Below, in pieces: positions 41,846 through 52,486 of a DNA stretch of 64,000 nt. The translations under genes were made by a program, and so were the position numbers. The stretch covers positions 558,001 through 622,000 of the forward strand of contig NZ_CP063164.1 in the NCBI RefSeq assembly GCF_014931715.1, written 5' to 3'. The notes below the pieces were generated by a model that saw only the letters and a program-made list of their open reading frames with translations, made no database searches and was not told the DNA's origin. The stretch comes from Sulfurovum indicum (lineage in GTDB: Bacteria; Campylobacterota; Campylobacteria; Campylobacterales; Sulfurovaceae). Each line of letters begins with the position of its first letter. The stretch's first letter is position 1.

Positions 41846-41970
41846 TGTTCGATCTCTCCCAACCTGTCCAACTGAGTGTGATCATCGGTTCGATCGTTTT
41901 TGTTTTTGGGTTGGTGGGAATTGGTCTGGCTATTGTTGCATACTATAAAAAGAAGTTCGATATTAAATAA
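41845..41970 (+). CDS. 41-residue single-helix membrane peptide
   Basis: Starts MFDLSQPVQLSV and ends YYKKKFDIK, with one hydrophobic helix (about 12-33). The ATG overlaps the ileS stop (TAATG), with GGAGAAGAGG just upstream; the stop lies 9 bases before the gatA start. Its spacing in a tight operon, hydrophobic core and positive C-terminal anchor argue for a real gene. The topology should be N-out. Not recognised. Confidence 0.6.
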   Translation: MFDLSQPVQLSVIIGSIVFVFGLVGIGLAIVAYYKKKFDIK

Positions 41971-41979
41971 GGATAAACA

Positions 41980-43323
41980 GTGATAACATTAAAAGAAGCA
42001 TTAACAAAGTCTGCTGAGGAGTTGGCAATATTGCGACAGGAGCTTGAGGCAAAGGCAAAAGAGAGCGGTCTTAATGCGTATGTCGGTTTTGAAAGTTCGG
42101 GTGAAGGCGTACCTATTCTTATTAAAGACAATATTCAGGTAAAAGACTGGTCTGTCACTTCGGGTTCAAAGATCCTTCAAGGGTATATCGCACCTTATGA
42201 AGCAACAGCAGTTAAAAATTTGAAAGCTAAAGGAATGATGGCCTTTGGACGTGCAAATATGGATGAGTTTGCGATGGGGTCAACCACTGAGAGCTCCTGC
42301 TATGGACCAACGAAGAATCCGTACGGCGAAGAGAGGGTTCCGGGAGGAAGTTCCGGCGGATCGGCTGCAGCAGTAGCGGGAGGTATCGCTATTGCTGCTC
42401 TCGGATCCGATACAGGAGGGTCTATCAGGCAGCCTGCAGCCTACTGCGGATGTGTCGGGATGAAACCAACTTATGGACGTGTCAGCCGTTTTGGTCTTGC
42501 TTCCTATGCGTCAAGTCTTGATCAGATCGGACCTATCACACAGAATGTGGAGGATGCGGCTATTCTTTATGATGCAATTAAAGGGCATGATGACAAAGAC
42601 TCTACCTCTGCGGATTTTGAGATAGAAGATATCGCGAACAATCTCAACCCGGATGTAAAGTTGACTATTGCAGTGATAGACTCCTATGTAGAAGCGGCAG
42701 ATGCCGACATCCAAAAAGCTTTTGCCGATACTGTAGCAAAACTGGAAGCGGCAGGACATACCATTGTCCGCAGGGAGATGAGTAATACAAAATATGATAT
42801 TGCTACATACTATATCTTGGCTACAGCAGAAGCAGCGACAAACTTGGCACGCTATGACGGTGTACGCTATGGCACCCGGGCAGAGTCCAAAACAACCGAA
42901 GAACTTTTCTATAATACAAGAAGTGAAGGTTTTGGAGAAGAGGTTAAAAGACGTATTTTGTTAGGGAACTTTGTGCTTTCATCAGGTTATTATGATGCTT
43001 ATTATGTGAAAGCACAAAAAGTCAGACACCTCATACGGGATGAGTATAACAAGATATTTGAAGATGCAGATCTTATTCTTTCGCCTGTTGCACCAAGTGT
43101 AGCACCGAAGATAGGTGCACTGCATGATCCGCTTGAGATGTATAAGTCAGATATGTATACATTGGGTGTAAACCTTGCAGGATTGCCGGGTATTTCACTC
43201 CCTGTCGGAAAAAACAGTGAAGGTATGCCGATTGGGCTTCAGCTTATTGCCAAAGCTTTTGATGAAAAAACACTTTTTAACGGTGCTGCAAGTATGGAAA
43301 AAGCAGTTAACTATACTAAATAA
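41980..43323 (+). CDS. gatA: Aspartyl/glutamyl-tRNA amidotransferase subunit A
   Basis: A 447-residue amidase of the GatCAB complex, which releases ammonia from glutamine to convert Glu-tRNA(Gln) or Asp-tRNA(Asn). The Ser-cisSer-Lys triad is visible: Lys in [10 protein letters not shown], cis-Ser in [15 protein letters not shown] and the nucleophile in [16 protein letters not shown]. The start is GTG 41980 after AAGGA. gatB and gatC are not adjacent. Confidence 0.95.
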   Translation: MITLKEALTKSAEELAILRQELEAKAKESGLNAYVGFESSGEGVPILIKDNIQVKDWSVTSGSKILQGYIAPYEATAVKNLKAKGMMAFGRANMDEFAMGSTTESSCYGPTKNPYGEERVPGGSSGGSAAAVAGGIAIAALGSDTGGSIRQPAAYCGCVGMKPTYGRVSRFGLASYASSLDQIGPITQNVEDAAILYDAIKGHDDKDSTSADFEIEDIANNLNPDVKLTIAVIDSYVEAADADIQKAFADTVAKLEAAGHTIVRREMSNTKYDIATYYILATAEAATNLARYDGVRYGTRAESKTTEELFYNTRSEGFGEEVKRRILLGNFVLSSGYYDAYYVKAQKVRHLIRDEYNKIFEDADLILSPVAPSVAPKIGALHDPLEMYKSDMYTLGVNLAGLPGISLPVGKNSEGMPIGLQLIAKAFDEKTLFNGAASMEKAVNYTK

Positions 43324-43327
43324 ATAA

Positions 43328-44782
<1,455 letters not shown>

Positions 44783-44974
44783 AAAACTTTCTTTCGTTGC
44801 ACCTTTTAAGGTGTAACTCTCTTTCCCGCCAAAGTGCAGTTATATTAAAATTTTCGAACTGTATCAAATCTATAGGCAAGCGTAAAGTATGTTTTATTAT
44901 ACATAGACCTATTACCCTTAAGAGTATCAATAATACTATATAAAGATATAAATAGAATACAAGTAATCATAAGC

Positions 44975-44980
44975 TATAAT
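44975..44980 (+). promoter_or_regulatory. Probable -10 box for metY
   Basis: TATAAT in ATAAGCTATAATTT, 33 bases before ATG 45014. The rest of the 231-base spacer is A/T-rich and shows no gene. Confidence 0.5.
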
Positions 44981-45013
44981 TTATATAAATATTTTAAATT
45001 AAGGAAACTTAGA

Positions 45014-46276
45014 ATGCATGAACAGACCTTAGCGATCCATGCCGGATATGAAAAAGATGCACAGGGAACCATGGCGGTACCGATCTATCAGAGTACTGCG
45101 TATGAGTTCAGAGATACGGAACATGCAGCAAATCTATTCTCTCTCAAAGAGCTTGGCAATATCTATACCCGTTTGATGAACCCTACAACAGATGTATTCG
45201 AAAAGCGTTTTGCTGCACTTGAGGGAGGAGCTGCCGCGATCGGTACAGCTTCAGGGATGGCGGCGATCTTTTATGCCATTGCCAATGTAGCTGAAGCCGG
45301 AGACAACATTGTTGTTGCAAAGCAGGTGTATGGCGGAACGACAACATTGACAGGGCATACCATTAAACGTTTTGGGATTGAAACACGTTACTTTGATGTG
45401 ACAGATCCATCCCAGATAGAACCTCTTCTCGATGAAAAGACGAAGCTGATCATTTTTGAAAGTATCACCAATCCGAGTATTGATGTGGCTGACATTGAAG
45501 CGATTGTAGCAGTTGCAGACAGACATGGTATTTTGACATGTGTAGACAACACGGTGGCAACACCGGTACTTTGCAAGCCGCTTGCATATGGTGTTGACCT
45601 GACTGTACACAGTACCAGTAAATATACAACCGGTCAGGGGTTGGCATTAGGCGGGATCATTGTTGAACGCAAGGATCTGGTAGAAAAGATTAAAGGTAAC
45701 GACCGTTACTACCATTTCAATGAACCTGATGCCAGCTATCACGGGCTTGTCTACAGTGACCTTCCGCTTCCTTTGTTTACGTTGAGAGTAAGACTGGCAT
45801 TGCTTCGTGATCTTGGCGGTGCACCAAGTCCGTTCAATTCATGGCTGCATATTCAGGGATTGGAGCATCTGCCGCTTCGTATGAGACAGCATTCCGCCTC
45901 AGCCTTAAAGATTGCAGAGTTCCTTGAATTACATCCGAAGGTCAAAAAAGTGAATTATCCGGGGTTGAAAAGCTCTCCGCAGCATGGATTGATTGAAAAA
46001 TATTTTAAAGAGGGTATGGCAAGCGGACTGCTCTCTTTTGAAGTAGAAAGCAAAGAGACAGCACAGCAGATCGCAGACGCTACAGAGATCTTCTCGGTCG
46101 TAGTCAACATTGGTGACAGCAAATCGATCATTACACACCCTGCAAGTACGACACATCAGCAGCTCTCACCGCAGGAACTTATCGACGCAGGTGTACCGGG
46201 TGGACTTATCAGGCTCAGTATCGGGCTTGAAGATACGCAGGATCTCATTGAAGATCTGAAAAAAGCATTAGAATAA
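45014..46276 (+). CDS. metY: O-acetylhomoserine sulfhydrylase
   Basis: A 420-residue PLP enzyme that joins O-acetylhomoserine and sulfide to make homocysteine. The PLP lysine is in VHSTSKYTTGQGLALGG near residue 205. YTRLMNPTTDVFEKRFAALE and the C-terminal SIITHPASTTHQQL and GLIRLSIGLED identify the Cys/Met-metabolism family, and the length fits MetY rather than MetB. metX follows on the same strand, supporting direct sulfhydrylation. Confidence 0.92.
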   Translation: MHEQTLAIHAGYEKDAQGTMAVPIYQSTAYEFRDTEHAANLFSLKELGNIYTRLMNPTTDVFEKRFAALEGGAAAIGTASGMAAIFYAIANVAEAGDNIVVAKQVYGGTTTLTGHTIKRFGIETRYFDVTDPSQIEPLLDEKTKLIIFESITNPSIDVADIEAIVAVADRHGILTCVDNTVATPVLCKPLAYGVDLTVHSTSKYTTGQGLALGGIIVERKDLVEKIKGNDRYYHFNEPDASYHGLVYSDLPLPLFTLRVRLALLRDLGGAPSPFNSWLHIQGLEHLPLRMRQHSASALKIAEFLELHPKVKKVNYPGLKSSPQHGLIEKYFKEGMASGLLSFEVESKETAQQIADATEIFSVVVNIGDSKSIITHPASTTHQQLSPQELIDAGVPGGLIRLSIGLEDTQDLIEDLKKALE

Positions 46277-46444
46277 GATGTATGATGGGTGTTGCAAAGT
46301 ATTGCATAAAAAAATTTGCATACAATTGCACGTCAGCAGAAAGAGATAATCTGTTTTGAGCATCAAAAAATACGTTGGCAAACGCACCCTACAAGTTTAA
46401 ATATGATAAAATGTTGCACTTAAATCCTATCACAAAAGCCGTGT

Positions 46445-47539
46445 ATGAAAATAGAAACCAAAACAGCACATTTCAGTTCACCACTTTACCTTGAGAGCGG
46501 ACGTATCTTGGAGCCGTATGAGATCGCTTATGAGACCTACGGTGAACTTAATGAAGAGAAATCCAATGTCATACTTGTCTGTCATGCACTCAGTGGTTCA
46601 CATCATGCGGCCGGTACGTATGAAGGGGACAGAAAACCGGGCTGGTGGGATGGACTTATCGGAGACGGTAAAGCAATAGATACGACCAGATATTTTGTGA
46701 TCTGTACCAATGTGATTGGTTCATGTTTTGGGAGTACAGGTCCTATGAGTGAGAGTTACCCCTCACTGGAACCGTACCGGCTTAAATTCCCTGTTGTGAC
46801 CATTAAAGATATGATCCGTGCACAGATGCATCTGCTCTCAGATCTTGGTATCTACCATGTACGTGCTGTCATCGGAGGTTCTATGGGTGGCATGCAGGCA
46901 CTGCAGTTTGCTGTGGATTATCCCAACTTTGCAGATGACATCATTTCGCTGGCAGCAACGTATGCTACACGACCGTGGACAATAGCGTTCAATAAAGTGG
47001 CAGTTGAAGCCATACGTCGGGATCCAAGATTCAAGCATGGGAATTATGCTAAAGATGATTTTAAAGAAGAAGGGTTGGACGGATTGGCGGTCGGGCGTAT
47101 TGCGGGGCATATTTCCTACCTTTCTCCCGATTCAATGGATGAGAAGTTTGGACGAAACTATGTGAGTAATGATGGGCTTTTTGAACTTTTCGGCCGTTAT
47201 GAAGTAGAACGCTATATGGAGTATAATACCAATAACTTCTCTACGATCTTTGATCCGCTTTCCTATCTTTACATTGTGAAAGCGATCAATACCTTTAACT
47301 TGAGCCGCGGGTATGATTCTCTGTATGATGCAGTCTCCCGTATCAAGGCAAGAGTGCATCTGGTCAGCTTCTCTTCAGACTATCTTTTTTTCCCTTCAGA
47401 GATGGAACATATTGCCAAAATGCTGGAACGTAATGGGCAAGAGTATACTTACCTGGAAGTAGAGAGCAGTTATGGGCATGATGCATTTTTGGTAGAACTG
47501 GATAAATTTGATCAACACATCAAAGATGTGTTGAAGTGA
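46445..47539 (+). CDS. metX: Homoserine O-acetyltransferase
   Basis: A 364-residue alpha/beta-hydrolase. The nucleophile serine is in VIGGSMGGMQALQFA, the Asp in SFSSDYLFFP and the His in SSYGHDAFLVE. HALSGSHHAAG and GSTGPMSE are further MetX hallmarks. It acetylates homoserine with acetyl-CoA, giving the substrate of MetY upstream. The 168-base spacer holds a possible -10 and repeat-like GGGTG/CACCC segments. Confidence 0.93.
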   Translation: MKIETKTAHFSSPLYLESGRILEPYEIAYETYGELNEEKSNVILVCHALSGSHHAAGTYEGDRKPGWWDGLIGDGKAIDTTRYFVICTNVIGSCFGSTGPMSESYPSLEPYRLKFPVVTIKDMIRAQMHLLSDLGIYHVRAVIGGSMGGMQALQFAVDYPNFADDIISLAATYATRPWTIAFNKVAVEAIRRDPRFKHGNYAKDDFKEEGLDGLAVGRIAGHISYLSPDSMDEKFGRNYVSNDGLFELFGRYEVERYMEYNTNNFSTIFDPLSYLYIVKAINTFNLSRGYDSLYDAVSRIKARVHLVSFSSDYLFFPSEMEHIAKMLERNGQEYTYLEVESSYGHDAFLVELDKFDQHIKDVLK

Positions 47540-47578
47540 AGGTTTATGGTAAGGTGCTCTTGCTTTGCAAGAAAGGCA

Positions 47579-47630
47579 TAATTAATAATGAATAGTGAAT
47601 AATTTTGGTATGCTTGCTTTTAGAAAGCTT
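47579..47630. repeat. Dispersed ~50-base repeat, uninterrupted copy
   Basis: Contains AATTAAT, AATGAAT and AGTGAAT heptamers and then TTTTGGTATGCTT, matching 34201-34208 plus 34478-34524 with two mismatches. It represents the empty target of the element at 34205-34477. Confidence 0.75.
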
Positions 47631-47643
47631 ATATTATTTGTAG

Positions 47644-47661
47644 GGTGCATACTTACGCACC
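47644..47661. repeat. Short GGTGC/GCACC palindrome
   Basis: GGTGC and GCACC around ATACTTAC, just before xseB; similar GGGTG and CGCACCC segments occur before metX (46286-46294, 46383-46389). Confidence 0.4.
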
Positions 47662-47675
47662 ATTAAGGTGTACGA

Positions 47676-47885
47676 ATGAAAACTGAAACATTTGAAGAGA
47701 AATTGGCGTACTCCAAGCAGCTGCTTGAGAAACTGATGGACCCGGAGATCACACTTGAAGAGTCAGTAAAACTTTATGAAGAAGGTTTGAAAAATATCAA
47801 AGAGGCAGAAAAGCTGATTGAAGAGGCAAAGATGAAGATCTCCTTGATCGATCAGGCGAACCAGCAAAACGAAAGTGAATTGTAA
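47676..47885 (+). CDS. xseB: Exodeoxyribonuclease VII small subunit
   Basis: A 69-residue, almost fully helical protein with the XseB pattern FEEKLAYSKQLLEKLMDPEI, LEESVKLYEEGLK. With XseA it degrades single-stranded DNA. xseA is not in the window. The stop overlaps the next ATG (TAATG). Confidence 0.88.
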   Translation: MKTETFEEKLAYSKQLLEKLMDPEITLEESVKLYEEGLKNIKEAEKLIEEAKMKISLIDQANQQNESEL

Positions 47886-48691
47886 TGGCAAAGAAACTGG
47901 TAGTAGCGGCACTGCAGCTGCCTACACTGGGTATGAATGCTACACGTTTGGAATTCTATCTGAAAAAAGCGACAGAACGCGGTGCACAGGTTATGCTGCT
48001 TGGAGAGTATGTACTTAATCATTTTTATAAAGAACTTGCCTCTATTTCCAAAAGTATGGTTAAGGCACAAACAAAAAAACACCTGGAATTGCTCAAGGAG
48101 CTTTCAGTCAAATATAATATCGTCTTTGTGGCACCGATCATTCTTGTTAAAAAAGACGGTTACTATAAAACAATTGTCAAAATCACTCCGAAGAATACAC
48201 GTTATTATGAACAGCAGATCCTGTTACCTTATGAACATTGGAATGAAAAGGCATTTTTCTCTAATGTCATTAAGCCACTCAAAGACCCTATGGTCTTCAA
48301 GCTCAAAGGTTTCAAGATCATGGTGATGGCAGGGTTTGAGATGCATTTCGACCCTTTCTGGAAAAAAGTAATGGAGAAGAAGATTGATCTGGTCCTGCTT
48401 CCTACGGCATCGACATTCGGTTCACATAACAGGTGGCGCGAGATCATCAAGACCAAAGCATTTTTGCACGGGTGTTTTATTTTGCGTGCCAACCGTTTGG
48501 GTGAGTACAGCGATGAAAATGTCAAGTGGAAATTCTATGGTGATACGATGCTGGTCTCTCCTGATGGTGAAGTTGAGATGATGCTGGAAGACAAAGAGTC
48601 GATGCTTGTAGAAGTGATCGATAAAAAAGAGGTGATCGGACACCGTAAAACATGGCAGTTTGAAAAAGCTCTTAATGAGCATGAAGTATAA
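47885..48691 (+). CDS. Nitrilase-fold protein, apparently lacking catalytic Lys and Cys
   Basis: A 268-residue protein of the carbon-nitrogen hydrolase superfamily. The catalytic Glu position is kept (MLLGEYVLNHFY), but where active members have Lys it reads YYEQQILLPYEHW, and where the nucleophile Cys should be it reads MVMAGFEMHFDPFW. The only cysteine is in HGCFILRANRLG, a structural site. It is therefore probably not an amidase by the usual mechanism; it may be a regulatory or scaffold protein. It is coupled to xseB by a one-base overlap and followed by a ThiF-like gene 15 bases on. Confidence 0.75.
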   Translation: MAKKLVVAALQLPTLGMNATRLEFYLKKATERGAQVMLLGEYVLNHFYKELASISKSMVKAQTKKHLELLKELSVKYNIVFVAPIILVKKDGYYKTIVKITPKNTRYYEQQILLPYEHWNEKAFFSNVIKPLKDPMVFKLKGFKIMVMAGFEMHFDPFWKKVMEKKIDLVLLPTASTFGSHNRWREIIKTKAFLHGCFILRANRLGEYSDENVKWKFYGDTMLVSPDGEVEMMLEDKESMLVEVIDKKEVIGHRKTWQFEKALNEHEV

Positions 48692-48706
48692 GCAGGAGAG
48701 GAAAGT

Positions 48707-49381
48707 ATGATACAAGAAGAGTATTTCAACCGACAGATACAGTTATGGGGTGAGGCAACACAAAAGAGTCTGCAAAAGAAGAAGATCGCTATCATTGGTT
48801 CAGGTGGACTTGGTTCTACCCTGGCAATGGCACTGGGTACTTCAGGAATCGGTGAGATTCACTTGGTAGATTTTGATACAGTCTCCAATCATAATATCCA
48901 TAGACAGATCGCTTTTACACTTGAAGATGAAGGCCTGAATAAAGCCAAGACCATTGCAAAGCTTCTGGAGCGTAAAAATCCTTTTGTCAAAGCTGTGGCT
49001 TTCGATATGCCTTTTGATGATTTTAAAGAGATGGGAAACAGTTATGATCTGATTCTGGATGCAACAGACAATCTTCCGGTACGCTCTGAGATAGACAGGT
49101 ATGCAAAAGCAACCGGCAGACCATGGATCTATGCCAGTGTGGAAGAGTTCAACGGCCAGGTCTGCTTCTTTGAAGAAGCAAATTTTCAGGTATTCAATAT
49201 CTCTGACCACAAGCCTGGAGGCATTGCTGCACCGATCGTCATGCATATTGGATCACTCCAGGCAAATTTTGCATTGCGTTATCTTGCAGGGCTTCCTGTT
49301 GTGAAAGATAAGCTCTATTACCTCTATTTTAATAACGAGGGTGAACTTGTTACACAGAAGTTTGGAATGCCAAAAGCATAA
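48707..49381 (+). CDS. ThiF/MoeB/HesA-family adenylating protein
   Basis: A 224-residue E1-like protein. The ATP loop IIGSGGLGSTLAMALGTSG, the IHLVDFDTVSNHNIHRQ segment with Asn/Arg contacts and the LILDATDNLPVRSEID Asp are intact. The zinc CxxC pairs of MoeB and ThiF are missing, which favours the HesA/ThiF-short group. It probably adenylates the C-terminal glycine of a sulfur-carrier protein for thiamine, molybdopterin or a similar cofactor. No carrier gene adjoins. Confidence 0.82.
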   Translation: MIQEEYFNRQIQLWGEATQKSLQKKKIAIIGSGGLGSTLAMALGTSGIGEIHLVDFDTVSNHNIHRQIAFTLEDEGLNKAKTIAKLLERKNPFVKAVAFDMPFDDFKEMGNSYDLILDATDNLPVRSEIDRYAKATGRPWIYASVEEFNGQVCFFEEANFQVFNISDHKPGGIAAPIVMHIGSLQANFALRYLAGLPVVKDKLYYLYFNNEGELVTQKFGMPKA

Positions 49382-49418
49382 TAGTGATAGAATTGTAAAA
49401 ATTTAAAAGGACATGATT

Positions 49419-49763
49419 ATGAAACTGAGCATCGCACTATTTTCAGCTGCTGTGGCCTTTTCTTTTGTCGGATGTACACAGGAGACACAGAACTCGTTAA
49501 GCCGTTCTCTGCAGAACTGGACAGGGACAAACGGTGTTCTTGATGTGTATGCAGGAGACAAACTGGTACATAAATTTATCAAGATCGATAAGGTTTCAAC
49601 TGCCTATGGAACAAATGACGGAAAAATGAGACCGTACCGTTATGGATATGGTGTAGATGATCTGAATTTCAACGGGAAGGCAGATCCGGGAGAGAAGAAG
49701 GTCTATTTTGAGTTCTCAGACTACTCCACCTCATATATATTTTATGAAAGAAACACCAAATAG
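49419..49763 (+). CDS. Small predicted lipoprotein
   Basis: 114 residues with a signal and lipobox-like FVGCTQ (Cys near 19), so it should be lipid-anchored. The mature part is beta-rich with YGYGVDDLNFNGKADPGEKKVYFE, a DxNxNxxxDxxE-like acidic loop resembling a calcium site. Not recognised. ATG 49419 is preferred because AAAAGGA lies seven bases upstream; ATG 49413 is too close. Confidence 0.65.
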   Translation: MKLSIALFSAAVAFSFVGCTQETQNSLSRSLQNWTGTNGVLDVYAGDKLVHKFIKIDKVSTAYGTNDGKMRPYRYGYGVDDLNFNGKADPGEKKVYFEFSDYSTSYIFYERNTK

Positions 49764-49777
49764 AAAAGGAAAGATAA

Positions 49778-50173
49778 ATGATGAGAATTGTAGCAACAAA
49801 TGAAGCACCGGAAGCGATCGGCCCTTATTCTCAGGCGATCGTAGCAAACGGACTGGTATATACATCGGGACAGATCGCCTTGATGCCGGACGGTACGATG
49901 GAAACACGGGGGATCGAGTATCAGACCAAGCAGGTATTGAAAAATCTCTATTATGTACTGAAAGAAGCGGGTTCAGGATTTGATCATGTTATTAAAACAA
50001 CCATCTATTTGGCTGATATGGATGATTTTAGCAAAGTGAATGAGATATATGAACACTATTTTGGAGACCACAAGCCGGCAAGGAGTACAGTAGCAGTGAA
50101 GACCCTTCCTAAAAATGCTTTGGTTGAGATAGAGTGTATTGCATTTGCAGATAAACACGTTGATTTTGGATAA
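49778..50173 (+). CDS. ridA: RidA family 2-iminobutanoate/2-iminopropanoate deaminase
   Basis: 131 residues with the YjgF/RidA signature: NEAPEAIGPYSQAIVANGLVYTSGQI, and the conserved Arg in KPARSTVAVKTLPKNALVEIECIA. RidA hydrolyses reactive enamine/imine products of threonine dehydratase (ilvA is in this window) and related PLP enzymes. Two ATGs (49778, 49781) are possible; AAAGGA fits either. Confidence 0.92.
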   Translation: MMRIVATNEAPEAIGPYSQAIVANGLVYTSGQIALMPDGTMETRGIEYQTKQVLKNLYYVLKEAGSGFDHVIKTTIYLADMDDFSKVNEIYEHYFGDHKPARSTVAVKTLPKNALVEIECIAFADKHVDFG

Positions 50174-50211
50174 TGTGACATACTTTAAAAAAATATTAAA
50201 CATTGATTGGG

Positions 50212-50217
50212 TATAAT
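50212..50217 (+). promoter_or_regulatory. Probable -10 box for rplU-rpmA
   Basis: TATAAT in TTGGGTATAATC, 40 bases before ATG 50258. Confidence 0.5.
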
Positions 50218-50257
50218 CACGAACTTTTTAAAATATACAGATAGTAAAGGGTTTGCA

Positions 50258-50563
50258 ATGTACGCAATCATTAAAGCAAGTGGCCAACAATTCAAAGTGC
50301 AAGAGGGTGATATCATCTGTTTTGACAACATGGGTCTTGAGCCAAAAGCAGCAGTAGAATTCAAAGAAGTTCTTGCTGTAGATAACGGTGAATTAACAGT
50401 AGGTACTCCTTTTGTAGAAGGTGCTGTTGTTAAAGGTGAGGTGATCAACGAAGGTAGAGACAAGAAAGTGATCATCTATAAGAAAAGAAGAAGAAAAGAT
50501 TCAAAGCTCAAAAGAGGTTTCAGAAGAGACTTTACAAGAGTTAGAATTACTAAAATCGCATAA
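50258..50563 (+). CDS. rplU: 50S ribosomal protein L21
   Basis: 101 residues with the L21 pattern [18 protein letters not shown] and the basic C-terminus [22 protein letters not shown] 50258 is chosen because the conserved protein begins there and AAAGGG lies upstream; the frame is open 17 codons earlier. Followed by rpmA 22 bases on, the normal pair. Confidence 0.96.
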   Translation: MYAIIKASGQQFKVQEGDIICFDNMGLEPKAAVEFKEVLAVDNGELTVGTPFVEGAVVKGEVINEGRDKKVIIYKKRRRKDSKLKRGFRRDFTRVRITKIA

Positions 50564-50585
50564 GTATTTATAGAAGGAGCAAGAT

Positions 50586-50840
50586 ATGGCACACAAGAAA
50601 GGTCAAGGGTCAACCCAAAACAACCGTGATTCCGTCGGACGTCGTCTAGGCGTTAAAAAATTTGGTGGTGAGAAAGTAATCCCAGGTAATATTATCATCA
50701 GACAAAGAGGAACAAAAGTTCATCCTGGAAATGGTGTTGGTATGGGTAAAGACCACACTATCTTTGCACTTGTTGAAGGTGTAGTTAAATTTGAGAATAG
50801 AAGCAGAAGTCAAAAGAAAGTTTCTGTTATTCCTGCATAA
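50586..50840 (+). CDS. rpmA: 50S ribosomal protein L27
   Basis: 84 residues starting [20 protein letters not shown], with [20 protein letters not shown]. It lacks the cleavable N-terminal extension of Firmicutes L27. AGGAGC precedes the ATG. Confidence 0.97.
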   Translation: MAHKKGQGSTQNNRDSVGRRLGVKKFGGEKVIPGNIIIRQRGTKVHPGNGVGMGKDHTIFALVEGVVKFENRSRSQKKVSVIPA

Positions 50841-50849
50841 TATCCTAAT

Positions 50850-50877
50850 TATCAGTATACCTTCAGGTGTACTGGTA
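50850..50877 (+). terminator. Terminator of rplU-rpmA
   Basis: Two 12-base arms (50850-50861 and 50866-50877) pair fully, with two G-U pairs, around the TTCA loop, nine bases after the rpmA stop. A T-rich but interrupted tract follows. Confidence 0.6.
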
Positions 50878-50931
50878 ATACTTCCTTGTTTTCCATAATT
50901 TTTTTACAATGTTGTGTTGAAGCAGCTGAAA

Positions 50932-51225
50932 TCAATACGGCTCCTCTATCACGAGTAGATGACGGCATCTATTGCGTCCCAGAAACCATCCTTCATAATA
51001 ATCTATATTTTGGTTAAAGAGTCTATGGGATTTTGTATAGGTTCCTTTGGCAGTTTCGCATCCGTCTCTGATACCTTTTTTGTAGATATCGGAGAGATCT
51101 TTTCCGAATGAGACACCACTGTAGGTATAGCCACCGAAATAGTGTGGAGTATTATTGGATTTGCATGCAGGTAAAAAGAGGATAAGCCCTCCTGTAATAA
51201 GTGTTGAAAGTGTGATTATTTTCAT
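50932..51225 (-). CDS. Small predicted lipoprotein
   Basis: 97 residues. A signal peptide ends in the lipobox LPAC (Cys near 21). The mature part is short and polar, with DIYKKGIRDGCETAKG, then DYYEGWFLGRNRC, so two further cysteines could form a disulfide. A similar pattern occurs in uncharacterised Campylobacterota lipoproteins. Monocistronic and divergent from obgE. Confidence 0.6.
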   Translation of the reverse strand: MKIITLSTLITGGLILFLPACKSNNTPHYFGGYTYSGVSFGKDLSDIYKKGIRDGCETAKGTYTKSHRLFNQNIDYYEGWFLGRNRCRHLLVIEEPY

Positions 51226-51300
51226 TTTGTAGTGATTGTTCCTTTTCTCTTTTTTGAATATAGCACTTGGTCAATTATATCAAAACTGTGTGAATTTGGG

Positions 51301-51306
51301 TATAAT
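51301..51306 (+). promoter_or_regulatory. Probable -10 box for the obgE operon
   Basis: TATAAT in TTTGGGTATAATTCC, 64 bases before the start at 51371. No clear promoter was found between obgE and parB, which suggests one long transcript at least to parB. Confidence 0.5.
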
Positions 51307-51370
51307 TCCGTAATTCATTCTACCATCTGAAATGACAGGATGGTTTTTTATAGTAAATAAAGGTAAATAT

Positions 51371-52486
51371 ATGTTTGTAGACAGTGTAGAGCTGACGATC
51401 AGTTCCGGTAAAGGTGGTGCAGGTGCCATTTCGTTCTGGACAGAAAAATTTGTGATAAAAGGTGGTCCGGACGGAGGTGACGGGGGTCGCGGCGGTTCAG
51501 TATTCTTTAAGGTGGACAACAACACAGACACGCTCTCCGGACTGCGGGGAAGAAACCATATCAAAGCTGAGAATGGTCGTCCTGGTGAAGGGCGTAAACG
51601 TTACGGAAGAAAAGGTGAGGATGTTACCATTACAGTTCCCCCTGGTACAGTAGTGATCGATATGGAGACAGGAGAAGAGTTGCTTGACCTGGTGGAAGAG
51701 GGCACAGTGGTAAAATTTCTTGAAGGCGGGAAGGGTGGTCTTGGCAATATGCACTTTAAAAGCTCGACGAACCAAAGACCTACCTATGCCCAGCCAGGCC
51801 TTCCGGGTATTACCAAACATGTCAGACTGGAGATGAAACTTATTGCAGATGTAGGGCTTGTAGGGTATCCGAATGTGGGTAAATCAACGCTTATTTCAAC
51901 ACTTTCCAATGCAAGACCGGAAGTAGCCAACTATGAATTCACAACATTGACACCAAAGCTTGGAGTGGTGCACATTGGTGATTATGATTCCTTTATGATG
52001 GCGGATATCCCGGGGATAATTGAAGGAGCGAGTGACGGACGAGGGTTGGGATTGGAGTTTCTTAAACATATTGAGCGTACCAAGACGCTGCTTTTAATGA
52101 TTGATGCAGCAAACTATAGAGAGATGAAATATCAGTATAAGACACTTTTGGTGGAACTGGAGCGCTATTCAGAGATTTTGGCAACTCGTAAGCATGCTGT
52201 TGCCATAACCAAGATCGATGCATTATCACAGGATGAAGTGAATACCTTGACAGAACAATTTTTTAAAGATATTGATCTCACTCCCAATGATACACTTGGA
52301 AAGTATAATGCCGATATGGACTATATCAGTTATGGTTTCAAGACAGACTTTGGTGTGAAGCTTCCTGAAAAAAAGCCTCTGTTTGTAATGCCAGTCTCTT
52401 CCGTTGCCCATATTAATACAGAGGCATTACGTTATGCTTTGGGGGACTTTATTAAAAATGTTGAAGCAGAGAACAAGGAAGTATAG
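51371..52486 (+). CDS. obgE: GTPase ObgE/CgtA
   Basis: A 371-residue protein. The N-terminal glycine-rich Obg fold (1-~157, [16 protein letters not shown]) precedes a GTPase domain with [10 protein letters not shown] (P-loop), DIPGIIEGA and TKID. Obg proteins act in 50S subunit assembly and stress response. ATG 51371 starts at the conserved MFVDSVEL; the open frame extends 13 codons further. The stop overlaps the proB GTG by one base. Confidence 0.95.
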   Translation: MFVDSVELTISSGKGGAGAISFWTEKFVIKGGPDGGDGGRGGSVFFKVDNNTDTLSGLRGRNHIKAENGRPGEGRKRYGRKGEDVTITVPPGTVVIDMETGEELLDLVEEGTVVKFLEGGKGGLGNMHFKSSTNQRPTYAQPGLPGITKHVRLEMKLIADVGLVGYPNVGKSTLISTLSNARPEVANYEFTTLTPKLGVVHIGDYDSFMMADIPGIIEGASDGRGLGLEFLKHIERTKTLLLMIDAANYREMKYQYKTLLVELERYSEILATRKHAVAITKIDALSQDEVNTLTEQFFKDIDLTPNDTLGKYNADMDYISYGFKTDFGVKLPEKKPLFVMPVSSVAHINTEALRYALGDFIKNVEAENKEV

